DNA from: GCA-2715965 sp047608975
GTDB taxonomy: Bacteria; Verrucomicrobiota; Verrucomicrobiia; Limisphaerales; JAYPXF01
Direction of reading: 5' to 3'
Length of the DNA: 64,000 nucleotides
Assembly: GCA_047608975.1 (NCBI GenBank)
Contig: JBLFYM010000009.1
Span: forward strand, 1 to 64,000
The notes beneath the pieces are model-generated. The model was not told where the DNA came from, ran no database searches, and saw only the letters and a program-made list of their open reading frames with translations. Positions 7,303-15,600 of the stretch are shown here, in pieces. The translations under genes were made by a program, and so were the position numbers. Every line of letters begins with the position of its first letter. The stretch's first letter is position 1.

Positions 7303-8816
7303 TACCAGCCAGCCCCCCTTCTCAGTCCTTCAAACAGCTCTGTCTGAAAAGCCGGGTTGATCCAGTGTTCCAGCATGTATCCCGGAAACAAACCCACCCA
7401 CAGGGTTGCGCCAATCAGCAGCATCGCTCCCACTTTTTCCGGTGCCGTAATTTGCGGCAATTCAAGCGGGATCTCATTGCCCAGTTCTGATTCGGTGAAA
7501 AAGACCGTCTGTATCGCTTTGAGGGTGTAGGCCACCCCAATCACGATTCCGACACCGCAGATCACGGCATAGAGAGGAAATGCCTGCCAGGCACCTAGAA
7601 TCACCTGCAACTCCGCGACAAAACCGCTGAACCCCGGCATGCCCATCGAAGCCAGTCCCGCAATGGTGAACACGACCGCGGCGAAGGGCATCTCACGCCC
7701 GAGTCGCATCTTCGACAGTTCGCCCAGATCTCTGGTATTGGTGCGCCCGTAAACCATCCGGCCGACGACCGCGAACAGCAGCGCGGCAATCACGCCATGG
7801 CTGAACATCTGCAGCACCGCACCGCTCATTCCGACCGCGTTCAGACTCGCCAGCCCCAACATTACGAAGCCCATGTGGCTGACGCTTGAATACCCGATCA
7901 CGAACTTAAAATCCTTCTGCGTCCACGCGACCATCGCGCCATAGACGATTCCAATGACGGCCAGCAAAGCGATTGTCTCCTGCCAATAAACCAAGCCCTC
8001 GGGGAACAGAACCATGGCCACCCGCAACGCACCATAGGCACCGAGTTTCATCACCACCCCCGCCAGCAGCATCGAGACCGCCGTCGGTGCCGCGACGTGT
8101 CCCGTTGGTGCCCAAGTATGGAACGGCCACATGCCCGCCAGAATTGCAAAGCCGACGAAGACCAACGGAAACGCCCAGACCTGGAAACCGGCGGAAAAAT
8201 CATGTCGGGCGAGATCGGCCAGCATCATTGAGTGTCCCCCAGATACCGCATACGCCGCGATCAATCCGATCAGGACCATCGCGCTGCCAATGAACGAAAA
8301 CAGCGCCAACTTCATCGCGCCATACTCCTTGCGCGTGGAACCCCAGATCGCGACCAGGAAGTACTTCGGCACAATGGCGATCTCATAGAAGACGAAGAGC
8401 AAAAACAGATCCGCGCTGAGGAAGACTCCGTAGACGCCACCGATCAGCGCGAGATAGAAGGCGAAGTATTCGCGCACGCGATACTCGATATTCCACGAGA
8501 AGAGAACTCCTGCCACCGCCACGAGTCCGGTCAGGATGACGAGCGTTGCACTGATGCCATCCACTGCCAGCGCATAGCGAATGCTCAGTTCCGGAAGAAC
8601 ACTGTGCCCCTCAAGCTTCTGAATCGTGATCCATTCGACATCCACCAGCGTCTTCACCACCGGCCCACCACCGAAATCGATCGCTCCAAAGAACCCACAC
8701 CACAGACCACAGGCAGTCACCCCCAGGGCAATCCATCGGGCCAATCCTGCGTGGCGTTCAGGAACCAGCAGCACGGCCAGCATACCGATAAACGAGATGT
8801 AAATCGTCCAGGTCAT
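7302..8816 (-). CDS. nuoM: NADH-quinone oxidoreductase subunit M, divergent copy next to nuoN
   Basis: This 504-residue antiporter-like subunit has about 14 membrane segments. The TM5 Glu (Glu145 in F-Y-E-I-A-I-V-P), the TM8 Lys (Lys257 in V-V-M-K-L-G-A-Y-G) and the TM12 Glu (G-F-V-A-E-L) are present. The TM7 Lys, part of the proton path in NuoL, NuoM and NuoN, is Leu226 here (A-I-L-A-G-M-W-P-F-H-T-W). It overlaps the upstream nuoM copy by four bases (ATGA). It is the second of two adjacent nuoM genes, so complex I made from this operon probably carries an extra antiporter module. Which copy sits next to NuoN in the protein cannot be read from sequence alone. Confidence 0.92.
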   Translation of the reverse strand: MTWTIYISFIGMLAVLLVPERHAGLARWIALGVTACGLWCGFFGAIDFGGGPVVKTLVDVEWITIQKLEGHSVLPELSIRYALAVDGISATLVILTGLVAVAGVLFSWNIEYRVREYFAFYLALIGGVYGVFLSADLFLLFVFYEIAIVPKYFLVAIWGSTRKEYGAMKLALFSFIGSAMVLIGLIAAYAVSGGHSMMLADLARHDFSAGFQVWAFPLVFVGFAILAGMWPFHTWAPTGHVAAPTAVSMLLAGVVMKLGAYGALRVAMVLFPEGLVYWQETIALLAVIGIVYGAMVAWTQKDFKFVIGYSSVSHMGFVMLGLASLNAVGMSGAVLQMFSHGVIAALLFAVVGRMVYGRTNTRDLGELSKMRLGREMPFAAVVFTIAGLASMGMPGFSGFVAELQVILGAWQAFPLYAVICGVGIVIGVAYTLKAIQTVFFTESELGNEIPLELPQITAPEKVGAMLLIGATLWVGLFPGYMLEHWINPAFQTELFEGLRRGAGW

Positions 8817-10363
8817 TTTCCGCCCAGCCCTTCGATCAGATTCAGCACGGTGAGATTGATCACGTTGATCACAAACCCCGGAAAGACACCCAGCGCGAAC
8901 ATCAGCACCACCGGCAGGATCATCGTCTGGCGTTCACCAGTGGAGAGATCTGGCATGGCCGCATAGTCCGGGTTTAGCGGTCCGCTGAATACCTTCTGCA
9001 AAAACGTAAGAATGAACACTGCCGTGATCAGCAGCCCTGGAAGTGCCAGGACCGCAGCCCATTGAGCCAGCGGGAAAACACCTTTAAAGATCAGGAACTC
9101 GCCCACGAATCCGTTCAATCCCGGCAATCCCAGCGAGGCAAACAAGGACACTCCCATGAGCGCGCAAAACAGCGGAGCCACCTTCCGCAGACCGCCGAAG
9201 TCACCGATGCCTCGTTTTCCGCCACTGCGTTGTTCGAGGAAAAAGATGAACCCAAAAATCGCCGCCGCAGTCAGGCCGTGATTGAATGACTGCAAGATCA
9301 CCCCGTTCATAATCGCTGCCCGATCAAAGGCCCCACTCTCCGAAACGGTCGTCACCACAAATATGCCCAGCAGGCAGTAGCCGAGATGATTCACGGACGA
9401 ATACGCGAACATCCGTTTGATGTCGGTCTGCACGAACGCAGTAGCCGCAGCCAAAACGATGGTCGCAATCGCGAGCAGAATCAGGGGCGTCAACATCATC
9501 TCAATCGCCTGGGGGAAGATCGGCAGAAACAAGCGGAGCAAGCCATAGATACCCAGCTTGGACATCGCCCCGGTCAGCAACATCGTCACCGGTGTTGGCG
9601 CTTCGGCGTAAGTCGCCGGTAACCAGGTATGAAACGGGAACATCGGCACCTTCACCGCAAAGCCCAACAGCACAGTCACGGCCACAAACAGATAAACCTG
9701 CGTTCCGGTGAAGCCCGACCAGACAAGTTTTTCGGTGATGGCCTGCTGAATCGCCCCACTCTTTCCAAGCTTCGCCAATTCGATGAAATCAAACGTCCCG
9801 GTCGCCGCATACAACCCAAGGAAACCGACGAGCAACGCGATGCTCCCGACCATCGTGTAAACGAAGAATTGCGTGGCGGCAATTTTCCGCCCCACCCCTC
9901 CGAAAAGACGAACCAAGAAGAACGCCGGGATCAGACTGAGTTCCCAGAAGAGAAACCAATGAAAAAAGTTTAACGCGGTGAACACTCCGAACAATCCCGC
10001 CTGCAACCAAAGCATCAGCCCGTAATACAGTCCGCAGCGTTCATCACCACAGCGGGACACGAGAACCGCCATCGGAACCACCACCGCCCCCAGCATTACC
10101 ATCACCAGACTGATTCCATCGATACCAACGAAATATTCAACGCCGAGAGCCGGAATCCAGGGAAGCCGTTCCGCCAGCTGAATCGCCCCCTCAGCTGAAT
10201 CAAATTTCTGCCAGATGACCACGGCCATGAGGAGCACGATGGCCGTGAAAAAGAACGCCACCTTCCTTGCTGCCGCCTCGCCAAATTTCCCCAACGCCAT
10301 CAACAGCAATCCGCCCACCAAGGGCGTCGCGGTCAAAACGGTGATATGGGAAAACTCGTACAT
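8813..10363 (-). CDS. nuoM: NADH-quinone oxidoreductase subunit M, copy next to nuoL
   Basis: This 516-residue antiporter-like subunit retains all the main proton-path residues: TM5 Glu141 (F-W-E-L-S-L-I-P), TM7 Lys238 (F-A-V-K-V-P-M-F-P-F-H-T-W-L-P), TM8 Lys (A-M-S-K-L-G-I-Y-G) and the TM12 Glu (F-V-G-E-F). In these positions it is the more canonical of the two NuoM paralogues. Its start shares one base with the nuoL stop, and its stop overlaps the next nuoM start by four bases. Both copies are full length, so this is not a decayed duplicate. Confidence 0.93.
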   Translation of the reverse strand: MYEFSHITVLTATPLVGGLLLMALGKFGEAAARKVAFFFTAIVLLMAVVIWQKFDSAEGAIQLAERLPWIPALGVEYFVGIDGISLVMVMLGAVVVPMAVLVSRCGDERCGLYYGLMLWLQAGLFGVFTALNFFHWFLFWELSLIPAFFLVRLFGGVGRKIAATQFFVYTMVGSIALLVGFLGLYAATGTFDFIELAKLGKSGAIQQAITEKLVWSGFTGTQVYLFVAVTVLLGFAVKVPMFPFHTWLPATYAEAPTPVTMLLTGAMSKLGIYGLLRLFLPIFPQAIEMMLTPLILLAIATIVLAAATAFVQTDIKRMFAYSSVNHLGYCLLGIFVVTTVSESGAFDRAAIMNGVILQSFNHGLTAAAIFGFIFFLEQRSGGKRGIGDFGGLRKVAPLFCALMGVSLFASLGLPGLNGFVGEFLIFKGVFPLAQWAAVLALPGLLITAVFILTFLQKVFSGPLNPDYAAMPDLSTGERQTMILPVVLMFALGVFPGFVINVINLTVLNLIEGLGGK

Positions 10364-12393
10364 TATTTACTGGCAACGAACAGAGTGAGAAGGAACAGAA
10401 ACAACGCCACGCCAAACACCCGCAGATACTCCTGTATCCGACCGTTCTGGAGCGACGCCAAGAATCCACCAGACTGGCGAACCTGTTTGCACCCTTCATC
10501 GAATCCGGGATTGATCAGGTAATCGTCACAGAACCGACTCAGCCAGGAAATTCCCAACGCGACCAAGGACACGCAGGTCACGCCCAGCGAAATCACCCGC
10601 CGATCCAGCTTCTCCGAAAAATCACCAACCGCGCGGTGCCATTTCAGAAATGTCCGCCCGTAAAGTTCATCGATGTAAAACTTGTCGCGCAAGGTAGCAA
10701 ACTGCTTCGGAAACCAATCTTCCAGCTCATCCTGGTGCTCCGCCTTCTCATGAGGCAGGACCGCATAGATCGCCAATCCAACCAGCACACCGAGGCCGAC
10801 CACGATCAGGGAAACCATCAACAGGCCGCTCACACCCCACGTCCAATGCCCATGAACTTCTTTCTGGTCGAGGAATGCCTGAAACGCGGGACTCAGTGGC
10901 GTTCCCACAAAACCGAGAACCAAGGTCGCGAGCGCGAGAATCACCAATGGCAGATACATCGCGGCGGGACTTTCATGAGGACAATGTTTCGGATCGCCCC
11001 GATAGACATCCCCAAAGAACACATAGTACATCTGACGGGTCATGTAAAAAGCGGTCAAAAACGCGCCTAATAACCCGAGCAGAAAGGGAATCTTGGACCC
11101 GTCCCACTCCCAAGCGGAATGCAGGATTGCGTCCTTGCTCCAGAATCCGCCGATTGGAAGCACGCCAGACAACGCAATCATCCCGACCGCGTAAGTTCCG
11201 AAGGTGAGCCACATATATCCCTTCAGCGCCCCCATCTTCCGCATGTCCTGCTCGTGATGGCATCCGTAGATAACTGAGCCAGAACCAAGAAACAGCAGGG
11301 CTTTGAAAAATGCATGGACGATCAAATGGAACATCGCGACGGACACGCCGCCCACACCCAGTCCCATGAACATGTATCCCAATTGCGAAACCGTGGAGTA
11401 AGCCAGCACCCGCTTGATGTCGAACTGACCGATGGCGATGAACGCCGCAAACACGGCGGTGATTGCTCCCACCCAGGTCATCACCTGCAATCCGGTGGCA
11501 ATCGCCACTCCCGGCGGAGCGGCGGAGATCAGCGGGTAGATCCGGGCCATCAGGAATACCCCGGCGGCCACCATCGTCGCGGCATGGATCAAGGCACTCA
11601 CGGGCGTCGGTCCTTCCATCGCATCTGGCAACCACACGTGCAGCGGCAATTGACCCGATTTGCCGATGGCACCACAGAAGATGAGCAGCGAGATCGCGGT
11701 CGACACCGTCATCCCGACAAGGGTTGTCTGTCCGACCATTTTCGCGACCGCAGATTGTTCCAGACAGCCGGTTCCCGTTTCGTCGAAGAAGAGCAAGGTG
11801 CCCGTCTCGGAGTAGAGCCACAGCATCCCGATCAGGAATCCCAGATCGCCGATCCGAGTCGTGATGAAAGCCTTCTTCGCCGCCGCCGCCGCGCTGGGCT
11901 TCTGATACCAGAAGCCAATCAACAGATAGGATGCAACTCCCACAAGTTCCCAACACATGAACAGGAGCAACAGATTGTTGGAAATCACCAGACCCAACAT
12001 CGCCGCCGCGAACAGCGCGAGGTAGCAGAAGAACATCTGGTAGTTCTCATCCTCCTTCATGTAGGCGGTGCTGAACCAGAAGATCAACGCGCTGACGAAG
12101 GTGATCATCACCACCATGATGGTGGAGAGCGGATCCATGACCCACCCGAGTTGAACGGATTCGGTCCCCATCTCGAACCAGGTGAAGTTGAAGAAGTGCG
12201 GCTCATCCACTGATTTGGCGACATTGATCACCGCCAGGAATGAGATCAGGAACGAGACCACCATCGAACCGATCGCCAAGTTCGACGCCGTTTCCTTTCG
12301 CCGAAACGGACAGATCGCGATCACCAAGGCAGCCAATAACGGCAACAATGGAATCATCGGGAAGGCCCAGGCGTATGCGGATTCGGTCGGCAT
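10363..12393 (-). CDS. nuoL: NADH-quinone oxidoreductase subunit L with long lateral-helix region
   Basis: This 676-residue distal antiporter subunit has the expected residues: Glu in C-W-E-L-V-G-V, TM7 Lys in I-G-K-S-G-Q-L-P-L-H-V-W-L-P-D, and TM12 Lys in F-W-S-K-D-A-I-L. In ordinary NuoL the amphipathic helix HL runs along NuoM and NuoN between the D-E-L-Y motif and a Gln-rich motif before the last membrane helix. Here D-E-L-Y is at about 575 and the L-Q-N-G segment at about 648, so roughly 70 residues lie between them against about 45 in NuoL sequences I recall. This extension fits a helix that must span one more antiporter subunit. It lies one base from nuoK and overlaps the next gene by one base. 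Confidence 0.95.
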   Translation of the reverse strand: MPTESAYAWAFPMIPLLPLLAALVIAICPFRRKETASNLAIGSMVVSFLISFLAVINVAKSVDEPHFFNFTWFEMGTESVQLGWVMDPLSTIMVVMITFVSALIFWFSTAYMKEDENYQMFFCYLALFAAAMLGLVISNNLLLLFMCWELVGVASYLLIGFWYQKPSAAAAAKKAFITTRIGDLGFLIGMLWLYSETGTLLFFDETGTGCLEQSAVAKMVGQTTLVGMTVSTAISLLIFCGAIGKSGQLPLHVWLPDAMEGPTPVSALIHAATMVAAGVFLMARIYPLISAAPPGVAIATGLQVMTWVGAITAVFAAFIAIGQFDIKRVLAYSTVSQLGYMFMGLGVGGVSVAMFHLIVHAFFKALLFLGSGSVIYGCHHEQDMRKMGALKGYMWLTFGTYAVGMIALSGVLPIGGFWSKDAILHSAWEWDGSKIPFLLGLLGAFLTAFYMTRQMYYVFFGDVYRGDPKHCPHESPAAMYLPLVILALATLVLGFVGTPLSPAFQAFLDQKEVHGHWTWGVSGLLMVSLIVVGLGVLVGLAIYAVLPHEKAEHQDELEDWFPKQFATLRDKFYIDELYGRTFLKWHRAVGDFSEKLDRRVISLGVTCVSLVALGISWLSRFCDDYLINPGFDEGCKQVRQSGGFLASLQNGRIQEYLRVFGVALFLFLLTLFVASK

Positions 12394-12394
12394 C

Positions 12395-12709
12395 TTATCC
12401 CTTCAACTCGTCGAACTCATCCACATGGGTCGATTTGAAATGCCGGTAGATCGCAATGATCAAACCGAGGCCGACCGCCGCCTCGGCAGCGGCAATACCG
12501 ATTGAAAAGACCACAAACATCAAGCCTTCCAACGCTTCCGGATTGGGACCAAAACGCCAGAACGCGATGAAGTTTAGGTTCGCTGCATTCAACATCAGTT
12601 CGATGCCGATCAAAACAACGATGGCATTCCGTCGCGACAGCGCCCCGGCCAAGCCGATCGCAAACAGCAACGCGCCAAGAATCAGATATTGGCCAAGAGG
12701 TCCAATCAT
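12395..12709 (-). CDS. nuoK: NADH-quinone oxidoreductase subunit K
   Basis: This 104-residue subunit with three membrane helices has the conserved Glu residues in G-I-E-L-M-L-N-A-A-N-L-N (TM2) and A-A-A-E-A-A-V-G-L (TM3), which link the central axis to the antiporters. The start was placed at the ATG at 12707-12709, since NuoK begins a few residues before its first helix. The open frame continues upstream, but that part overlaps nuoJ out of frame. The nuoJ stop overlaps this start by four bases (ATGA). Confidence 0.95.
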   Translation of the reverse strand: MIGPLGQYLILGALLFAIGLAGALSRRNAIVVLIGIELMLNAANLNFIAFWRFGPNPEALEGLMFVVFSIGIAAAEAAVGLGLIIAIYRHFKSTHVDEFDELKG

Positions 12710-13209
12710 GGTTTGCGCCTTTCCCCCTGCCCTTGCGCAATCACAACCGCTCCGATCAAGGCTGCGGTGAGAAGCAGTGCAATCGCTTCCAGCGGCAACA
12801 CGTAGGTGCTCATCAACGATTTGCCGATGCTCTTCACGCTGGCGTCCGCAACCGGCAGCGCTTCGGCAGACCCCAAGGGGCTGCCCAGGACTGCCATCGT
12901 AATAATCAAGAAAACCATCACCGCAACACCGATGCCAAGATACCAATCATGACTCTCAGCGTTCTGGGGAGCGTCTTCCGCATTTCGCGTAAGCAACATT
13001 GCGAAGACCACTAAAATCGCTACCGCCCCCACATAGACAAACAGCTGCACGAGACCGACGAACTGCGCGTTCAAATGCAGATAAAGACCGGCCATCCCCG
13101 CGAAACAAACGACCAGCGAGAGCGCACAGTGAACGAGGCGTTTCAGATTCATCGCCCCCAACGCACCTGCGACGGTCAACACAGCCAGAATTAGAAATAC
13201 AGCAGACAT
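12706..13209 (-). CDS. nuoJ: NADH-quinone oxidoreductase subunit J
   Basis: This 167-residue membrane subunit has five hydrophobic helices. The Tyr/Gly-rich third helix (V-Q-L-F-V-Y-V-G-A-V-A-I-L-V-V-F-A-M-L) is the NuoJ signature and contains the pi-bulge region important for coupling. It starts directly after the nuoH stop, without spacing, and ends overlapping nuoK. The C-terminus is short and basic. Confidence 0.95.
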   Translation of the reverse strand: MSAVFLILAVLTVAGALGAMNLKRLVHCALSLVVCFAGMAGLYLHLNAQFVGLVQLFVYVGAVAILVVFAMLLTRNAEDAPQNAESHDWYLGIGVAVMVFLIITMAVLGSPLGSAEALPVADASVKSIGKSLMSTYVLPLEAIALLLTAALIGAVVIAQGQGERRKP

Positions 13210-14382
13210 CTATTCGGCGTATCGATAGACACGTTTTTGGGTGAGCCCCTTCCCGGCGATCCCTTCACCCAGGACGATCCACACCCACAGCAGCGCAGTG
13301 CCAAAGATCATCCACTCAAGCCACCAATTCGCCACGTAATGACACAACCCGGCGACCAACAAATTGAGCAGACACATGGGCAGCATGAATTTCCAGGCAA
13401 AGTTCATCAGCTGGTCAATCCGCATACGCGGCATCGTACCGCGAATCCAGATGATCAGAAAGATGCAGAGCAGCAGCTTACCCATAAACCACATCCATGA
13501 GGGCAAAAACGAATATTCACCGAACGGGCCGTTCCAGCCACCAAGGAACAGAGTGATCCAGACGGAGAGAGCAGCAAAAAGTCCGAGATACTCCGCCATA
13601 AAGAAGATCGCGAATTTGAAGCCTGAGTATTCCGTAAAATAACCGGCGACCAGTTCCGACTCCCCCTCGGGCAGATCGAAGGGAGAACGGTTCGCCTCCG
13701 CCAAAGCCGCAATGAAAAACAAAACCGTTCCCAAGGCCCCCCAAGGAGTGAACACGTGCCAATTCCAAAGGGCTCCTGATTGCGCCGTCGCAATATCCAC
13801 CAACGAAAGCGACCCCACCGCCATCACCACGACCAGCGAGGAAAGGATGAACGGCATCTCATAACTGATCATTTGCGCAATCGCGCGCATGGCGCCAATC
13901 AGCGAATACTTGTTCCGGCTCGACCAACCCGCCATAAAAATCGAGAGCTCTGAAGAAGCTCCGATCGCGAAGAAAAACAGCAATCCGTTTTCCATGTTAA
14001 CCGGAACGAGCTCTCGACCGAACGGAAGCACTGTGAAAGTCAAAAGGATCGGTATGAACAAGGTGACCGGAGCGAGGAAATGCAGAAGTTTGTCCGCTGA
14101 TCGCGGAACGATGTCCTCTTTCGTCAGGGACTTGATCCCATCCACTATGAACTGACCGAAGCCGCAAGGACCCACACGATTTGGTCCATACCGATTCTGA
14201 ATCCGCGCCAGCCCCTTCCGTTCAAAAACGGTGGTCAGCGCGAACAATAGCGGAAAAACCATCAAAATAGGCGCAATTGTCAGTAACGCAGACAAGAACG
14301 GAAGCCATGACTCAGGAAAGACCTGCTCCAGTCCGCCCATCACGAACTGTTTGATTACTACTGGAAAATTCTCAACCGTCAT
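13210..14382 (-). CDS. nuoH: NADH-quinone oxidoreductase subunit H
   Basis: This 390-residue membrane subunit forms part of the quinone chamber and connects the peripheral and membrane arms. Seen signatures are E-R-K-G-L-A-R-I-Q-N-R-Y-G-P-N-R-V-G-P and, in the second half, A-N-R-S-P-F-D-L-P-E-G-E-S-E-L-V-A-G with the acidic cluster near the quinone path. The start overlaps the nuoI stop by four bases. Confidence 0.96.
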   Translation of the reverse strand: MTVENFPVVIKQFVMGGLEQVFPESWLPFLSALLTIAPILMVFPLLFALTTVFERKGLARIQNRYGPNRVGPCGFGQFIVDGIKSLTKEDIVPRSADKLLHFLAPVTLFIPILLTFTVLPFGRELVPVNMENGLLFFFAIGASSELSIFMAGWSSRNKYSLIGAMRAIAQMISYEMPFILSSLVVVMAVGSLSLVDIATAQSGALWNWHVFTPWGALGTVLFFIAALAEANRSPFDLPEGESELVAGYFTEYSGFKFAIFFMAEYLGLFAALSVWITLFLGGWNGPFGEYSFLPSWMWFMGKLLLCIFLIIWIRGTMPRMRIDQLMNFAWKFMLPMCLLNLLVAGLCHYVANWWLEWMIFGTALLWVWIVLGEGIAGKGLTQKRVYRYAE

Positions 14383-14972
14383 TTTCCAGTTTCGCTACCT
14401 GCCGCCTTCTCGGCCGCCGCTTCTGCTTTGGCCTTCGCCTTCGCTTCCGCTGCAACCTTTTCCTTGGCCCGCTTCTCATCCACCTCGCCCGCTTCGGTCG
14501 GGTGAATCCGATTGTAATGATCGTTGGATTTCGCGAGCTGATGCTTGTCCACCAGCAATTCTCCGAATCGGTCGGTGGTGGACAGTTCAAACTCCGTGTC
14601 CATCTTGATTGCTTCGAAGGGACAGACCTCCACGCAAATCTGGCAGCTCATGCAGACCGAGAGATCGATATCGAACATCTTCGGTTGGAACTGCGCCTTT
14701 CCGACATGATCCGGCTTCTTGTCCGAACTCTTCTCAATGAAAATGCACTGGGGCGGACACTCCTTCTCGCAGATCTGGCAGGCCACGCAGCGCAGTCCGT
14801 CCATCGGATCGTCCCCATCGTAAACCAGAAACGGAAACTGCCGCGCGTTCTCCTTGGCCGGAATCCGTTCCTCGGGATACTGAACGGTCGTCAACCGCTT
14901 CTCATCCCAGTAACTCCCAAAGAAATTACGCGCGGTTTCGCGCATTCCTTTGAGTATTCCAGAGCCCAGCAT
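14379..14972 (-). CDS. nuoI: NADH-quinone oxidoreductase subunit I (2x[4Fe-4S])
   Basis: This 197-residue ferredoxin-like subunit has two four-cysteine motifs (C-V-A-C-Q-I-C-E-K-E-C-P and C-M-S-C-Q-I-C-V-E-V-C-P), which bind clusters N6a and N6b that pass electrons toward the quinone site. The C-terminal 40 residues are a highly charged Ala/Lys/Glu tail, unusual for NuoI and probably disordered or helical. The start may instead be a Met nine codons downstream, where most NuoI proteins begin. It is the first gene of the membrane-arm operon; nuoA-G, normally upstream, are not in this window and must be elsewhere. Confidence 0.94.
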   Translation of the reverse strand: MLGSGILKGMRETARNFFGSYWDEKRLTTVQYPEERIPAKENARQFPFLVYDGDDPMDGLRCVACQICEKECPPQCIFIEKSSDKKPDHVGKAQFQPKMFDIDLSVCMSCQICVEVCPFEAIKMDTEFELSTTDRFGELLVDKHQLAKSNDHYNRIHPTEAGEVDEKRAKEKVAAEAKAKAKAEAAAEKAAGSETGK

Positions 14973-15600
14973 CGGCGTAGATTCTCAGGGCAATTCCCCT
15001 TCGTGACAAATGGATTTTGCGGAAGTTATCCCGATCGGGTTGGAGCCATGGGTCGAATCATCTCCAAGAGTCCCCGGGCTCACCCACGCGAAGCTCTCGA
15101 TTCAGCCGGAAGCCCCAGGCAGCAGTGAGCGTGAGCATCGTGATGCACCCAGATTGTCACTCCAACCAGAGAGTGGCATAGGCAAGACTCGTTTAACGAT
15201 CTCAACAGATCAGGACTGCCCCGCTTCATTGAGGTGCTCCTCGCACGCGGAGTTCAGCTCGGGTTCGCCTATTCTCCTTGAGTCAACGGACCCATATCGG
15301 ACAAGAAAGGGGAATCCTTCGATATCCGTCCCCGCCGGATTGATGGAAGGGATGGTGTGGATAGATTTTGAATCAACCTAGTCTGGATGGGATACAGCCG
15401 GTTTGGAACCTCTCCGACACAATTGGAGTCCGCTGCTCGTCGAGCTATACTGCGCGGCATCCTATTTTTCGCCTCGATGACGATCGTAGTGGGTCGATGG
15501 GCACAGGTGATCGGAAGAATAACATCGAAACCCAGGATTAAAATCCGGGGCTGTTACGGGTGATGCTTTCAGCATCCGCCCACGGCTGAGCGCGCCCGGA
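14973..15600. other. 628-base gap upstream of the nuo operon
   Basis: No reading frame with convincing protein character is visible on either strand. The nuo promoter presumably lies at its left end (transcription leftward), but no clear -35/-10 pair could be identified. The right end holds the palindromic repeat described separately. Confidence 0.5.
15528..15580. repeat. REP-like double palindrome
   Basis: Two short inverted repeats follow each other: CCCAGGATT-aa-AATCCGGGG (one mismatch in each arm) and GATGCT-ttc-AGCATC. They are downstream of the ModA-like gene (which is transcribed leftward). The arrangement looks like the small intergenic palindromes scattered in many Verrucomicrobia; it might also act as a transcription end. 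Only one copy is in the window. Confidence 0.5.

Noticed and set aside
7302..10363. Two adjacent NuoM-like genes read as a frameshifted single gene
   Set aside because: Both are full length (504 and 516 residues) with complete sets of membrane helices, so they are true paralogues.
14973..15600. Small open frames in the gap before nuoI
   Set aside because: They are Ser/Pro/Arg-rich, show no motif and no start signal.
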